Part shown: piece by piece, positions 23,452-33,368 of the stretch | Layout: each line of letters opens with the position of its first letter | Position numbering within the stretch: position 1 is the first letter of the stretch | Assembly: GCA_905250885.1 (NCBI GenBank) | Contig: CAJNOQ010001302.1 | Coordinates: forward strand, 1 to 33,368 | Source of the DNA: Didymodactylos carnosus | Lineage: Eukaryota > Rotifera > Eurotatoria > Philodinida > Philodinidae | DNA: 33,368 nucleotides | Direction: 5' to 3' | Notes under the pieces: generated by a model | What the model saw: only the letters and a program-made list of their open reading frames with translations | What the model was told of the DNA's origin: nothing | Database searches by the model: none | Translations under genes and position numbers: made by a program

Positions 23452-26116
23452 ATGAATCCGATGATAACCTACAGTAATTTAAATGATGGAATTACATCGA
23501 GAAGATATACCGGATTTCCTTTGAACTCAACAGGGTTAATTAAACTAAAACGTCCAGATATTACTGTGAGGTGATATAGGTAGTAAAATGATTGAAATTG
23601 GCTATAACGTGAGAAAAAAAGTATATCAGTGACTAACTTGTACCCCTTAGATTAATTGTAAATTGTGTGGACATCCTTGATAAATATAACTTCACTTGTT
23701 AGCACTTATACACCCGATACAATAAAAAGCATTATTAATCATGCAGCTGCTGGTCAACCGTATAGTGAGTATCTCCTTTTATGTTGTTATTTTCTTTTCT
23801 TTCTAATATCGTATTCTATTACTATCATTCATAAAACACATTAATAATAAAGGAATGATTTGTCCTTCGTACAACTTTGTCAAAACTGTCAAATTTGCTG
23901 CATTTAGTAATCTGATTTGAACACAGACCGAACATGTTTATAATTGTATACTATTTCTTTTAGCGAGTGAAGAACGTAAATTTTTTTTAATGAAAAAATG
24001 AGGTGCAACTAACTTATCAGTATATTTTTTATATTATCAGAAATATTTCACTGACTCTACTATTAGAGATTCATGATAAGGAAATTCCATTTTAATAGAA
24101 AATGATTCGATCATAGCAAGTGTTTATGAAAAATCCATCTCTATCAAATTTTACATCTCAAAAAATGCTTACATTTAAAATTTATGATATTTTTAATAAA
24201 CGATACGCTTGACAAACTGCCAAATGGCAGTTTAACTTAATATTTATGAGTGTAACTTGTTCATATTATCAAAAAATTTGAACTACTATTACGTAACAAG
24301 CATTATTAACTGAAATTTTATATCGGAAATAGTAAACAGCGTAAAACACTTAAAATACTCAGGATCTTTCTTTTTGTAGGAAGTTGTTTTTAATTTAAAC
24401 TGAGTGTGTTATATATTTCATCTACACATACAATCGAAAGAAGTAATTAGCAGACTCTTGATATTTCATATTTAAGTAGGGTAAAAACTAACCTCAGTTG
24501 ATGTTGTATGTGTTTTCACAATCTTGATCCTTAATACACTGATTATTTTCTCTAGCTACTGCTGTATGGATCAGAATCGGTCGAATGGGCATTCGTATAA
24601 ATGCTCAGAATCCGCAAGTAGCAAATACACGTGTGCCAGTATTCATACCAATATCCTTGGTACATGACATTTTCATTCAACCAAGCATCCCAAATGTGAT
24701 TTGTATTGTCTACGATGAAATACAATCGAATATGAAAGGTGTTCTATTGTATGTTGTTCAGCCAGGTATGTTAATAGAGAATGAAATGTGATATAGTGTA
24801 GTCGAAACCACATTTTCTTTTTCTTTACAGCGGACGCAATGTTACTCAGAGAAGATTTTCGTATTATTAAACAGCAAATACCCGGACATATGCCTTCACC
24901 CTATATAAATCCGTTTGATTCACGTTATGCAAATGCAAACATAATTGGACATAATCAAATACCACCACCACCATATACTACTTACCTTCCACCACAACAT
25001 CATGATCAACCTGTTCGTTTAGAACCAAGTATGTTACAGCGAATTTCACCGCCCATTGCCGAAGTTTACAGGGGCAACGTACTAGGAGCTCCGCCATTGC
25101 GACGAATCTATTATTTAAATAACGGTTCAAATCGTGTTTCACCAACCGGTCCTTATTCTAATTTGCCACAGTTGAGTTACGCACCTTTAAAAAGTAGTTA
25201 CAGTGGTCATGAACGACGTAGAAGTCCTAGAAAAAAACCTCATACAAAACCATCAAGTGATAATGGTAGCAAACATCGACGAAAAGTTCAGTCCGATCGG
25301 TCAAGATCATTGGAAAAAAAACAAAAAGCGAGATTTGATCCTAATTATTTACCAAAACATAACCACAGTGAAGGATTAAGTCACAATAATTTATCACCTC
25401 AACAACTTCAACAACTTCTATACCAGCAACAACAACAACAAATGGCAGCTATGATGGCAATGCAAAAAGCAAATCAAGTTCCAATAGTACCAATGGGTAT
25501 CTATAACAGGTAAGTTTCGACAATATTCTGTGAGATTATTGTTTTATTCATTTCTTTTTATACTAGATATGTGCCAAAAACAATACCTTTACCATCAGGT
25601 GACACTATCAAAACAGCCATTCCTCAGCCACCAGTTATAAATGGAACTGGTCACAATCATGCAGTAAATGGCGCAGCAGTAGCATTTATTCAACCCGCTC
25701 AAAATAATTTAACAAACAATCGTTCGAAATCAAGATCAATTTCACGTTCGTCATCGAGAAATCGACACAAAGAACGACCAGCAAGTACTCAAAATCCTAT
25801 TGAAATACTCGAAGCACATCGCCATCATCATCATCATCATCATTCTCACAAACTACCAACAGATGGTATTAATTGGGGCGCACAGACAATGAAAGGTTTA
25901 CCAACACAAAATCGTCGAAAATATAGTGAAGATAAAGAAACAAAACAATATTTAAAACAATTACTTGATGAAGTACACAACGTTAAAACGGAAATGAATA
26001 AAATAAAACAAACAGCGGCAATGAAAAATCGTTCTGATTCATTAAAAATTGATTTAAGAGAAATCAAAGCGGATATTGAACAAATTCGAACAAGAGTCCA
26101 AAATCATGGGACATAA
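23452..26116 (+). CDS. unknown protein with possible PTB-like N-terminal domain, PPxY motif and C-terminal coiled coil
   Basis: Five exons (23452-23570, 23703-23764, 24556-24765, 24831-25509, 25567-26116) join in phase by GT-AG introns into a 539-residue protein. I do not recognise the family with certainty. Residues about 60-150 (TAVWIRIGRMGIRINAQNPQ, then FIPISLVHDIFIQP, NVICIVYDEI, GVLLYVVQPADAMLLREDF) read as a run of beta strands followed by a helix, as in PTB/PID domains; this is inference. A PPPPY motif, which could bind WW domains, is at about 175-179. A basic Arg/Lys/Ser-rich part (about 259-298), a Gln run (about 320-334), an RS-rich patch (about 409-422) and a His run (about 441-451) follow. 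The last 60 residues look like a charged coiled coil. No membrane segment is seen. AATAAA lies at 26196-26201. It may be a scaffold or adaptor protein. Confidence 0.8.
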
Positions 26117-26195
26117 TTTCTTCTTGTTGTTTTTTATCAAAACAAACATTAGATTATCTTCTGAAAATCTTCATTATTCCATTTGATGGATGAAA

Positions 26196-26201
26196 AATAA
26201 A
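26196..26201 (+). promoter_or_regulatory. polyadenylation signal
   Basis: AATAAA lies about 80 bp after the stop codon of the five-exon gene, a normal spacing for its 3' end. Confidence 0.6.
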
Positions 26202-26679
26202 GTCTTTCACATCTTTTAGAACGAAGTGCGTTTATACAACACAAAACACTTGTGTACATATATTAAGTTCAATGTTATCCCAATTATTTCCCTCTTAGAA
26301 AATACTGCAGCAACAACAACAACGACAACAACAACTGATAGTAAAATTTCTTTATCTTTTTCGTTGATCGTTCGTCAACTCGAGCAGTAGACACTATCCA
26401 TTTTTTATTGAAGAATATCGGGATAGTTACAAACATGATTAACACAATTCGTTTAGAGAACTGAGGAAATTATGAATCTTTTCTGAAGTTCATCTACTTC
26501 ACTAAGCAATTTTATTAAGTCGTATACTAAAAGTAGAGCACTGTTTCAAAAAAAAGAAGACCAGATCTGTTATCAAATATTTGACCGTCGTGAAAAAAAA
26601 AGAGTTTGAAAAAGAAATAAATCGTTTGTATTTTTTACAAAAAAAGAAAAGTATAATGTTTATAATTTTGTTGGCTAGG
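26202..26679. other. intergenic region between converging genes
   Basis: The region lies between the plus-strand gene ending at 26116 and the minus-strand SDHC copy ending at 26680. It contains a CAA-rich simple repeat near 26308-26335 and A-runs. No gene was recognised; the 81-codon frame at 26502-26747 is read out of frame across the SDHC end. Confidence 0.5.
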
Positions 26680-29619
26680 TTATAGCATACCAAGACCAAT
26701 GGCGGCAAGTATCGAAGTACCAACAACAACAACACTAATTGTTTCAATATTTTCGAAATCTCTATCGCTATTCCAAGCCTAAAAAATAGGAGTTTTTAGT
26801 TAACAGTAACAAAACTCAAAATAAGAGAGAGATAGCATACCAAATGACGAATACCGTTCATAGTATGATACAGTACTCCTCAAAAGTAGCGGACCCCCTG
26901 TCAGTGTGGAGACATATCCCGATCGGAATGTACTCCCAATCGGGATCTTCTTTATTGCCCCTCTCTAATGTCTTTTGTTTTCTCCAGCTGATCAAAGAGA
27001 CACATATATCTTTTTAACAGACGTAAATAGATTTCTTCTATTAGACATCTTTCATATGTGAGTGTAGTATAAAATATAATAGAAGATAGAAGACAAAGTC
27101 GTTACCACGCAGAGTTTCATCTACCATACATTTGTAACGTTCTTTTCTTCTTCGTCTTCTTATAATTGCAAACAAAAATGAGTCAAGTAGTATACTTAAC
27201 ATTTGGTTTACAAACAAGAAATTTCACTGAAAATTTTCTCTCTAGGTTAATGGTGAGTGTGTAATCTTTCTGACAAAAGTTTCACCTACGTTTTTCGGAA
27301 CCATAGATTTCTATGATTATTTTTCCATGATTATGATGCGCATTGAATGCAGATTCTATAGCAGAAAGAGCGACCCTTATTTCCTCACCCTCGCTTTTCT
27401 ACGTATGTTTCAATCGTGAGTGCTCGTCCTCAATGAATTTTCAGAACCGCACAATAGTTAAGGTAGTCCTTCAATCTTGGACTGGATAGTCTACAGTCGT
27501 CGAAGAGGATTTGTCAAGGGAGAAAAGCAACTTCAGAGGACTTCGATGGACCCATACAGTCCATTGAAACCCTATGAAGTCTGCCAGAGTCCCTTAAAAT
27601 ACACTTTGTTATAATTCTGTACGGTGTATCGTTAATGGTGTGTATCTTTAGCCTATCCGACTACTTTAATGTTTTTAGAATCTCACTTTGGAAAATCATC
27701 GGGATTTTCACCAAAAAATGAAAACAAACTAAAAGTTTCGAAATACACATCATTCGACTCAGTTTTTAATCCTGATTCTGAATATGATATTTTTATTGCA
27801 TAAAAGTTGAGTTCTGTTAAAGAAAATCGAGAATTACAGGCAGAATTTCGACTCGTTCGTCTCTGATTTAGAAAAAATGAATTTTCTCAGCAATAAAAGG
27901 GAATTTTAAAAAAATGGTTTTTACACTTTTGTTGCCCGTGAGAAGGCAAATCGAATGTGGTATAAACCGACATCAAAAACTAATTAAAAGCAGATGAAAA
28001 ATGTTGAAAAGAACCAAACATCGTTGAAGATTTCCAAAAAACCCTCTTACATTCATTTTTGAGATCTCGCAAACGCTGAAGTTTGTTCAGTTTTTCACGC
28101 ACTATTTAATGGTGTATCTGAAAGTATCTGTTGCTATGAAAAAATTGAGACATTTTGGTTTTAAAAAAAGATGAACTTTTAGAATTTAAAATTTAAATTT
28201 AAAAGTAAGGAAAAGAGATTTTTTGATAATTCTTTTTTTCAGAATGTCGCTGAAATATTTCTCTACATGATGCAATTATTGAAAAAATTTTCAACTTAAA
28301 AATAATATCAGGAAAAAATTTTTATTAAAAAAAGAGTTCCAAAAACAATAGTTTTCTGGAAGTCCTACCCCCAGATTTCTTCAAACCTTTTCAACATCAC
28401 CATTAGAATGTTCATGATTTGAAACCTCTAGAGCCCATGTTTCATTAACTTTGGTTTAGTACTTCATTATGAACAAGTTTCAACTTTTTGATCTAATACG
28501 CCCATCGGGATTTTTCCGATATTCAATATACTCACATACTCAGCTTCTGCTTAGCAAAGCCTTTTTTCTATATCGTATCGGAGTCCGAAACTTCATGGGA
28601 CTTGACGTATTCAGGGGACCTCATATCTCAGAACCTTATTTCAAGAGACCTTGATCGTAAAATATCTGACTTTCAGTAACCATTAACAGCTACCGCTCTA
28701 AATTCATATTGTAAATAGAAGAGAATCAGGACTACATTTTGATAAAAAGAAAAAGTTTTCATCTCTCTTGGATCAGGAGTTATTAGCATTTTACGGAACA
28801 CAAGTAAAACACTTATATCTCATGAACCATCTAATAACAGAGGCCTAAACTTGGTGGGTGGTCAGCATTCGGTAAGAGCTATGATCACACAAAATTAGAA
28901 GTTCTTAGCTATCATGGTTCTTGAGTTACAGGGGGCCCGCTACTTTTGAGGAGTACTGTACGTAACTCTACAATGAAATCAAAAACTTAATTGAAAAATA
29001 TTGTCCAATTAGAAATATTCATGGCGTATATATAACGCAAAATTTCTTGACTATGAGCGGCAGCGAGAAAACAAAGTGAACCGGAAACGTAAAACACTGC
29101 AAAAATAAGCAAACTTTATTTAGCAAGCGATAGTCACTAGAGAGCATGTTAACAAGGTAAGATTTGTAATTCCATGTGCAACGAACTTCGCTGTCGGAAC
29201 ACTTAGTGAAATGCAATATTAATAATATGAGATAAAAATTAACTTAGTCCCATTCAAAATCAGGCCCGTTATACGATGAAATCCTATGAACATAAAGAAA
29301 ATAATCAAACAAATTCAAATGAATTCAAACAAAAAATATAGCTAATGTCAGCGCTTAAAATGGAAATCTAAAAAAATCCATAATACGATCACATAACTAA
29401 AAAACTTAAGAGAATAGACAGTTTATTTTTATCGTCGTACCTATATATTTTTAAATGTGGTGATTGATAATGGCCGATCGAGTTTCATTTCATCCATATT
29501 TCAGCCCATTCTTTTGATTTTAAACAATATGCAACTGTTTCTGCAATAACATTATCAATATTAATAATTCATTAGAAGGAGCTACTTGCAACGACATTGG
29601 ACCATAACGGCTCAACGTT
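26680..29619 (-). pseudogene. SDHC: succinate dehydrogenase cytochrome b560 subunit (SDHC), broken copy
   Basis: SDHC anchors respiratory complex II in the inner mitochondrial membrane and helps bind haem and ubiquinone. Exon-like pieces are 29441-29619, about 29342-29367, 29246-29283, about 28990-29096, 28961-28967 joined to 26841-26870, and 26680-26778. Recognisable segments are WAEIW, SPHLKIY, GFHRITGLILNG, MFYVSGSLCFLAAAHSQEIL, YHTMNGIRHL and the final membrane span ISVVVVGTSILAAIGLGML. GFHRITG and YHTMNGIRHL match the conserved signatures of nematode and human SDHC. Damage seen: frame shifts near 29570 and near 29465, a TAA inside the small second piece, a frame break near 28990, two expected donors reading CT instead of GT (near 29245 and 29342), and a 2.1 kb transposon in the exon encoding YHTMNG. 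The last two exons are otherwise clean. Piece boundaries are partly inferred. Confidence 0.82.
26871..28958. mobile_element. Tc1/mariner-type non-autonomous element inserted in the SDHC exon
   Basis: The ends are inverted repeats of about 32 bp with one mismatch in the first 31 bases; both begin CAGTACTCCTCAAAAGTAGC. TA flanks each end (26869-26870 and 28959-28960), the target duplication of the Tc1/mariner superfamily. The 2088-bp interior has no long open frame and no recognisable transposase. About 27654-27900 is a diverged inverted copy of 33005-33243 near the right edge, so the interior itself carries another repeat. The nearly identical ends suggest a fairly recent insertion. Confidence 0.85.
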
Positions 29620-30143
29620 CTAGAAAACAATTATTTGTTTAAAATTAAAAGAGCAAAACACATTTTTAGCTGAAACTTTATCTGAAGAAAATATTTGCTT
29701 TGATTAAATTTAAAAAGCTAATACCAAATTTAGCAAACTAGTGTGACGGAAAAAAGGCCTTATACTGTATCTTTTTAGAATTTTTTGTTAGTTGGCATCA
29801 AACACAATATTAGAAATAATGAAGATGTTTATTCTAGAAATATCGATTTTCTAGTGGACTCCCGAAATGTGGAAGATATTCACCGTTTTGTGTTGCCGGG
29901 TCACATAGTATATAAAAAACGTCAGTTTCGTGAAAACATGTCTAAGATTCCACAGTTGTTGTTACCTTAGTGATTCTCTACCATAAGACCGACTCGGACT
30001 AGCCTCCAGCATCATTTGAACAAAATAACGAAATGATCAAATGCTAACCAAAAAACAGTATAAATTTCCAAAAAAAAATTCTGCGAAGATCTCAAGAAAT
30101 TCTCAACTAGAATTGTCGATGAATAATTCATTGTAATTAATGA
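29620..30143. other. region upstream of the SDHC copy with one exon-like open frame
   Basis: The SDHC start codon and targeting-peptide exon were not found here. On the plus strand an open frame preceded by an acceptor-like CTTTTTAG (ending 29778) runs from 29779 to the stop at 29968-29970. It encodes a charged peptide including NVEDIHRFVLPGHIVYKKRQ. It could be a last-exon relic or chance; no family is recognised. Confidence 0.3.
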
Positions 30144-30151
30144 TCCGCATC

Positions 30152-30339
30152 CAAGGGGGAAAAAGCAACACTACACTTTTTCCACTACTGCAGTGGCCTT
30201 GTAGAGGCCTAGTAGTGACCTAGTAGTGACTTTGTAGTGGTCACGATGAGTGTAGTGGGTCTGTAGTACGATGTAATAGATGTGTAGTGGGCTGTAGTGG
30301 CCAATCTCTTGTAGTGTAGTGTTGCTTTTTTCCCCCTTG
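30152..30339. mobile_element. hAT-type MITE with 8-bp target duplication
   Basis: CAAGGGGGAAAAAGCAACAC at the left end is mirrored at the right end, giving terminal repeats of about 25 bp. TCCGCATC flanks both sides exactly (30144-30151 and 30340-30347). An 8-bp duplication and ends starting CAAGG fit the hAT superfamily. The interior consists of many GTAGTG and TAGTGACC units, like hAT subterminal repeats. It is 188 bp and non-coding. Confidence 0.85.
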
Positions 30340-30690
30340 TCCGCATCCCAACAAAAATCAACATCAGTTAATGTATCAAGTTGTACTCGCACATGTATAT
30401 TGTCTTCGACTCGACAATAGTGAGTGTATTTTAGTGGTCATATAGATGATGTAGCACAGTGGACATTTAGTCAAGTATCCTTTTTTCAAATTCTCTTATT
30501 GAATAGTAAACTTTAAACTGTCGACCATTTTTCCTTTTAAATAGACTTTTATTTAAGTATTAAATTCATTCTAGCAAATAGTCTGGGATACAATAACTAT
30601 CTTCAAATTTAAACATTTTTCAAATTAAATGATCGCTAAGGTTGAAAATAATTTCAATAATAAACTGTCATGTATTCGGTTCATTGTTAA

Positions 30691-31202
30691 TTCCAAACCA
30701 AGATAGTTTTTAAATTGGGTATCCCAGTTGGGAAATGGAAAAAAATAAATAAAACTGCTTTTCGCAACTGAGATACAATTAATAAAATATGGGCGCGTAG
30801 ATATTGTTTATATAAGTTCGAAAAGTATTATTTTATACATCGTGCTATAATAAAGCAGTATTGCATCGAAGTTTGCTGAAATATTGTCATGGATTTTGTT
30901 CGTTAAAAAAACCCAAAGGGTGTATCAGCAATATTATATAAAGAAAATTTATATTGTTGTGAGCGTCTCAGAAAGGTATTGACCATTGAATGAGTACTAA
31001 TAATAAAATTGTGGATATTCTTTTATTTCACGGAATAATAAAATCACATCTGTGAATGGCATTTACGGGCATAAGAATACACAATATCGAATGCATGTTG
31101 ATCAAGTGATTTCATTGTATCTCAGTTGAGAAAAGTAGTTTTGTTTATATTTTTCCATTTTCCAACTGAGATACCCAATTTAACAAGTATCTTGGTTCGG
31201 AA
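30691..31202. mobile_element. MITE with about 90-bp terminal repeats, flanked by TTAA
   Basis: The left arm (30691-30780) beginning TTCCAAACCAAGATA pairs with the right arm (about 31110-31202). Similarity stops exactly at TTAA on both sides (30687-30690 and 31203-31206), which may be a TTAA target duplication. Both arms carry GGGTATC(C/T)CAGTTGG and ACTGAGATACAAT-like motifs. The interior of about 330 bp is non-coding. Confidence 0.75.
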
Positions 31203-31216
31203 TTAAAAATGTATCT

Positions 31217-31820
31217 CACGAGAGAACCTCTCGAGGTGATAAAACGCTTTTTGCTCGAAATCTAGTGGGTCATAGGTTATCGACCATGTTGATTCCGAAT
31301 ATGACCATGGGGATGGCTCTTAGGCCTTCAAAGACCCGGTTTTCTACAAAACCAGTTTTCAGAAACTCTAAAATATAATAAGAACTTTTCTTAATGAGGC
31401 ATGATTGTAGCCCGCAAATTTCTGATTAAAATGAGACATCCCCCAGCTTTACACGACCTTTCTTTGCAAAGTTATAGAATTTGCAAGAAAAGCCCTAAAT
31501 TAATTTCTTATTTCTGTAGGTTTGAGCTGACAATGAACACTTATGGCTTTTCTTGCAAATTTAATAACTTTGCAAAGAAAGGTCGTGTAAAGCTGGGGGA
31601 TGTCTCATTTTAATCAGAAATTTGCGGGCTACAATCATGCCTCATTAAGAAAAGTTCTGATTATATTTTAGAGTTTCTGAAAACTGGTTTTGTAGAATCC
31701 GGGTCTTTGAAGGTTTAAGGGTCATCCCATGGTCATATTCGGAATCAGCATGGTTGATAATCTATAACCCACTAGATTCCGAGCAAAAAGCATTTTATCA
31801 CCTCGAGAGGTTCCCTCGTC
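31217..31820. mobile_element. large foldback element with arms of about 280 bp
   Basis: 31217-31498 and 31541-31820 are near-perfect reverse complements separated by about 42 bp. The outer ends read ACGAGAGAACCTCTCGAGGT and its mirror. The only open frame of any size (31401-31613) spans the stem and loop and is a by-product. Related sequence occurs near 20584-20612 and 21718-21765. Confidence 0.9.
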
Positions 31821-32363
31821 AGTTGGTACGTAGCCGAAAAGAATAATGAGTATCAAGTAGAAAAGATAGACGATATAGTTGTTATTTCACATCTTCAAGG
31901 AATGACAGATAGGTTGAGACCAAGTTTAAAGTCAACCAAGTACAACATTAAAACATACACGCAACATTCAAGGAGTTTATTTAGCATGTTAACACAAGTG
32001 AAGAGCGTTGCTAAAGGAAAAACAAAGATCGATAAACTAAAATTAGAAATACCTGTATCTGCTGTGTATCTCATGTGAATGTGATAGATAGTATGTGGGA
32101 GAGATAGGAGGCCATTTAACTCGCTTAAATCACCATCAAACTACCGTTGATACGACATCAGTAGATTCAGACAAGGTCAAGTCATCTGAATTAGCTGAAT
32201 ACAGTATGTCTAACGATAAGTGTAATATTTAGTCTGACTCATCCGTCATCTATGAAGAAGAACGAAATAAATATAGATGTAAGAGACCAGAGTCGGTCTA
32301 TACATTGGCTAATATTGGGTATAATAAAAAGCAGGTGATATGCAATCAATTTGCCCACAATTA
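31816..32363 (+). pseudogene. degenerate open frame of unknown origin
   Basis: A frame begins at the edge of the foldback element (SSWYVAEKNNEYQVEKIDDI), continues with SHLQGMTDRLRPSLKS and stops at 32076. In another frame, 32092-32229 encodes VGEIGGHLTRLNHHQTTVDT and more. After one TAG at 32230 it continues SDSSVIYEEERNKYRCKRPE up to a stop near 32363. The composition looks like protein-coding sequence broken by a frame shift and stop codons. No family is recognised; a transposon protein is one possibility. Confidence 0.35.
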
Positions 32364-32389
32364 AATCATGGATTAGGGAAAAGTATTTG

Positions 32390-32570
32390 TGAAACCAGAA
32401 CCAGAGGTCGACACGAGCCGAAAATTTCTGGCCCCCTCTGGCCAAGAAAATCCGAGGCCCAAGTCCTGACTTGATTAGTTCTAAAATTTTTTGAGCCTGA
32501 CCCAGCGACGAAAAGTTGAGGCCTGAGTTGGGTCCGGCCCTTTTCAATTGTTTACGGCCTCCTGCATCGT
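32390..32570. repeat. GC-rich repeat of GGCC words
   Basis: Repeated words such as GAGCCGAAAATTTCTGGCCC, GAGGCCCAAG, GAGCCTGACCC, GAGGCCTGAG and GGTCCGGCCC stand out against the AT-rich surroundings. Such GGCC/AAAATTT runs resemble terminal and subterminal parts of some hAT elements. The 118-codon frame on the minus strand follows from this composition. Boundaries are unclear. Confidence 0.4.
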
Positions 32571-32994
32571 TAATGCTGATAGTTTGGGTTGACAAATTGG
32601 TATAACTATGCTAGTAACACAATTTCTTTTTGAATATATTAGACACTATTCGATAGCCTGGCAGCTGGGAATCAAGAATATAACACTTTCTTCATGTAAA
32701 AAACTCGAAGAGTCTCAATAGTCGAAAAACCTTTCGACTTCGGTGAAATTGAATTTTCCAAGCTGTATTGTAAGTCCAAATGTTTAAATTTTTTCTCTGA
32801 TTCAGCATTGAAAACTGAGTAGAAAAATGGTATTTGATGAATTTTACAGTTAAAGGGTCGTCCAACATAGATGTGACTAACCGAGCATCTACGCTGGAAA
32901 GAAGAAATTTTACTGTGCTATCTACTTTGTTGTGTCAGGAGACGAAACCCGTGCTTTACACGTCGTCAGATCTGCCGAAAGCTCAGCGTTAAAA

Positions 32995-33368
32995 GTACGG
33001 CTTGCTTTTTTCGAAATTCGTTTTCGTTGTTGAGAAAATTCATTTGTTCGAAATCTGAGACGAAAAAGTCAGAATTCTGCTCGTAATTCTCAATTTTCTT
33101 CATCAGAACTAAACTTTTGTGCAATAAAAATATCATATTCGGAATTAGGATGAAAAACTAAGTCGACTGATGTGTATTTCGAAATTTTTACTTGATTTTC
33201 ATTTTTTGGTGAAAATTCGACAAAAACTAAAGTAGTCGGATAGAATAGAGATAAACGTCAATAGACTCAGTTTTTCATCTTAATTTCGAATATAATATTT
33301 TTATTGCATAAAAGTCTCAAGTTTAGAACAAATGAATTTTCTCAACAACGAAAACGAATTTCGAAAAA
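32995..33368. mobile_element. foldback element cut by the right edge of the window
   Basis: 33005-33052 and 33123-33172 are mirrored by 33326-33368 and 33263-33310, with a deletion in the right arm. The outer stem includes TTCGTTTTCGTTGTTGAGAA and its complement near the window edge. The left part also matches, inverted, about 27654-27900 inside the Tc1/mariner-type element. The right end is not visible. Confidence 0.75.

Noticed and set aside
23965-24001. Alternative third exon for the five-exon gene (TSEERKFFLMKK then stop)
   Set aside because: An acceptor exists, but the frame stops after 12 residues, while skipping to 24556 gives a long in-phase product.
32239-32595. 118-codon open frame on the minus strand
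   Set aside because: Its Gly/Pro/Arg-rich part comes from the GGCC-rich repeat and the rest is antisense to a degenerate coding relic.
1-33368. tRNA, rRNA, telomeric repeats or CRISPR arrays
   Set aside because: No tRNA TPsiC-arm signature, rRNA segment, telomere repeat run or regularly spaced direct repeat was found by eye on either strand.

Overview
The window looks like AT-rich nuclear DNA of a small invertebrate. Genes are split by many short GT-AG introns (about 45-170 bp), they encode recognisably metazoan proteins, and the space between them is filled with short palindromic (MITE-like) elements. The best guess is a bdelloid rotifer such as Adineta or Rotaria, inferred from base composition, intron size and one decaying gene copy that suggests redundant gene copies. 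Taxonomy cannot be proven from the sequence alone.

Layout. 1-305 is a palindromic element. 528-6090 (minus) is the N-terminal part of a rootletin (CROCC) gene, nine coding exons, running off the left edge; its 3.5 kb intron (1866-5324) is full of degenerate repeats and holds a possible alternative first exon. 7365-7971 has a CRE-like site, a TATA box and a small ORF with features of a neuropeptide precursor. 9230-9850 is one inverted-repeat element split by a second, GC-rich hairpin element. 9901-10688 is a dead hAT transposon that still shows its dimerisation domain. 10700-14100 has no recognisable gene. 14150-17268 (plus) is a complete 13-exon NOG1/GTPBP4 gene for a 60S ribosome biogenesis GTPase. 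17797-19951 (plus) is uracil-DNA glycosylase (UNG), with a last intron swollen by two MITEs and a suspicious frame break near its N-terminus. 23452-26116 (plus) is a five-exon, 539-residue protein of unknown function with a possible PTB-like N-terminal domain and a basic, low-complexity, coiled-coil tail. 26680-29619 (minus) is a decaying succinate dehydrogenase cytochrome b subunit (SDHC) gene; one coding exon is cut by a 2.1 kb Tc1/mariner-type element. 30152-33368 is a dense run of inverted-repeat elements and degenerate coding relics.

The genes do not form an operon or pathway. They are independent housekeeping or structural genes (ciliary rootlet, ribosome assembly, DNA repair, respiration) in a repeat-rich background. 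The most interesting points are the SDHC copy caught while dying, the nested hairpin elements, the candidate amidated-peptide precursor, and the PTB-like orphan protein.
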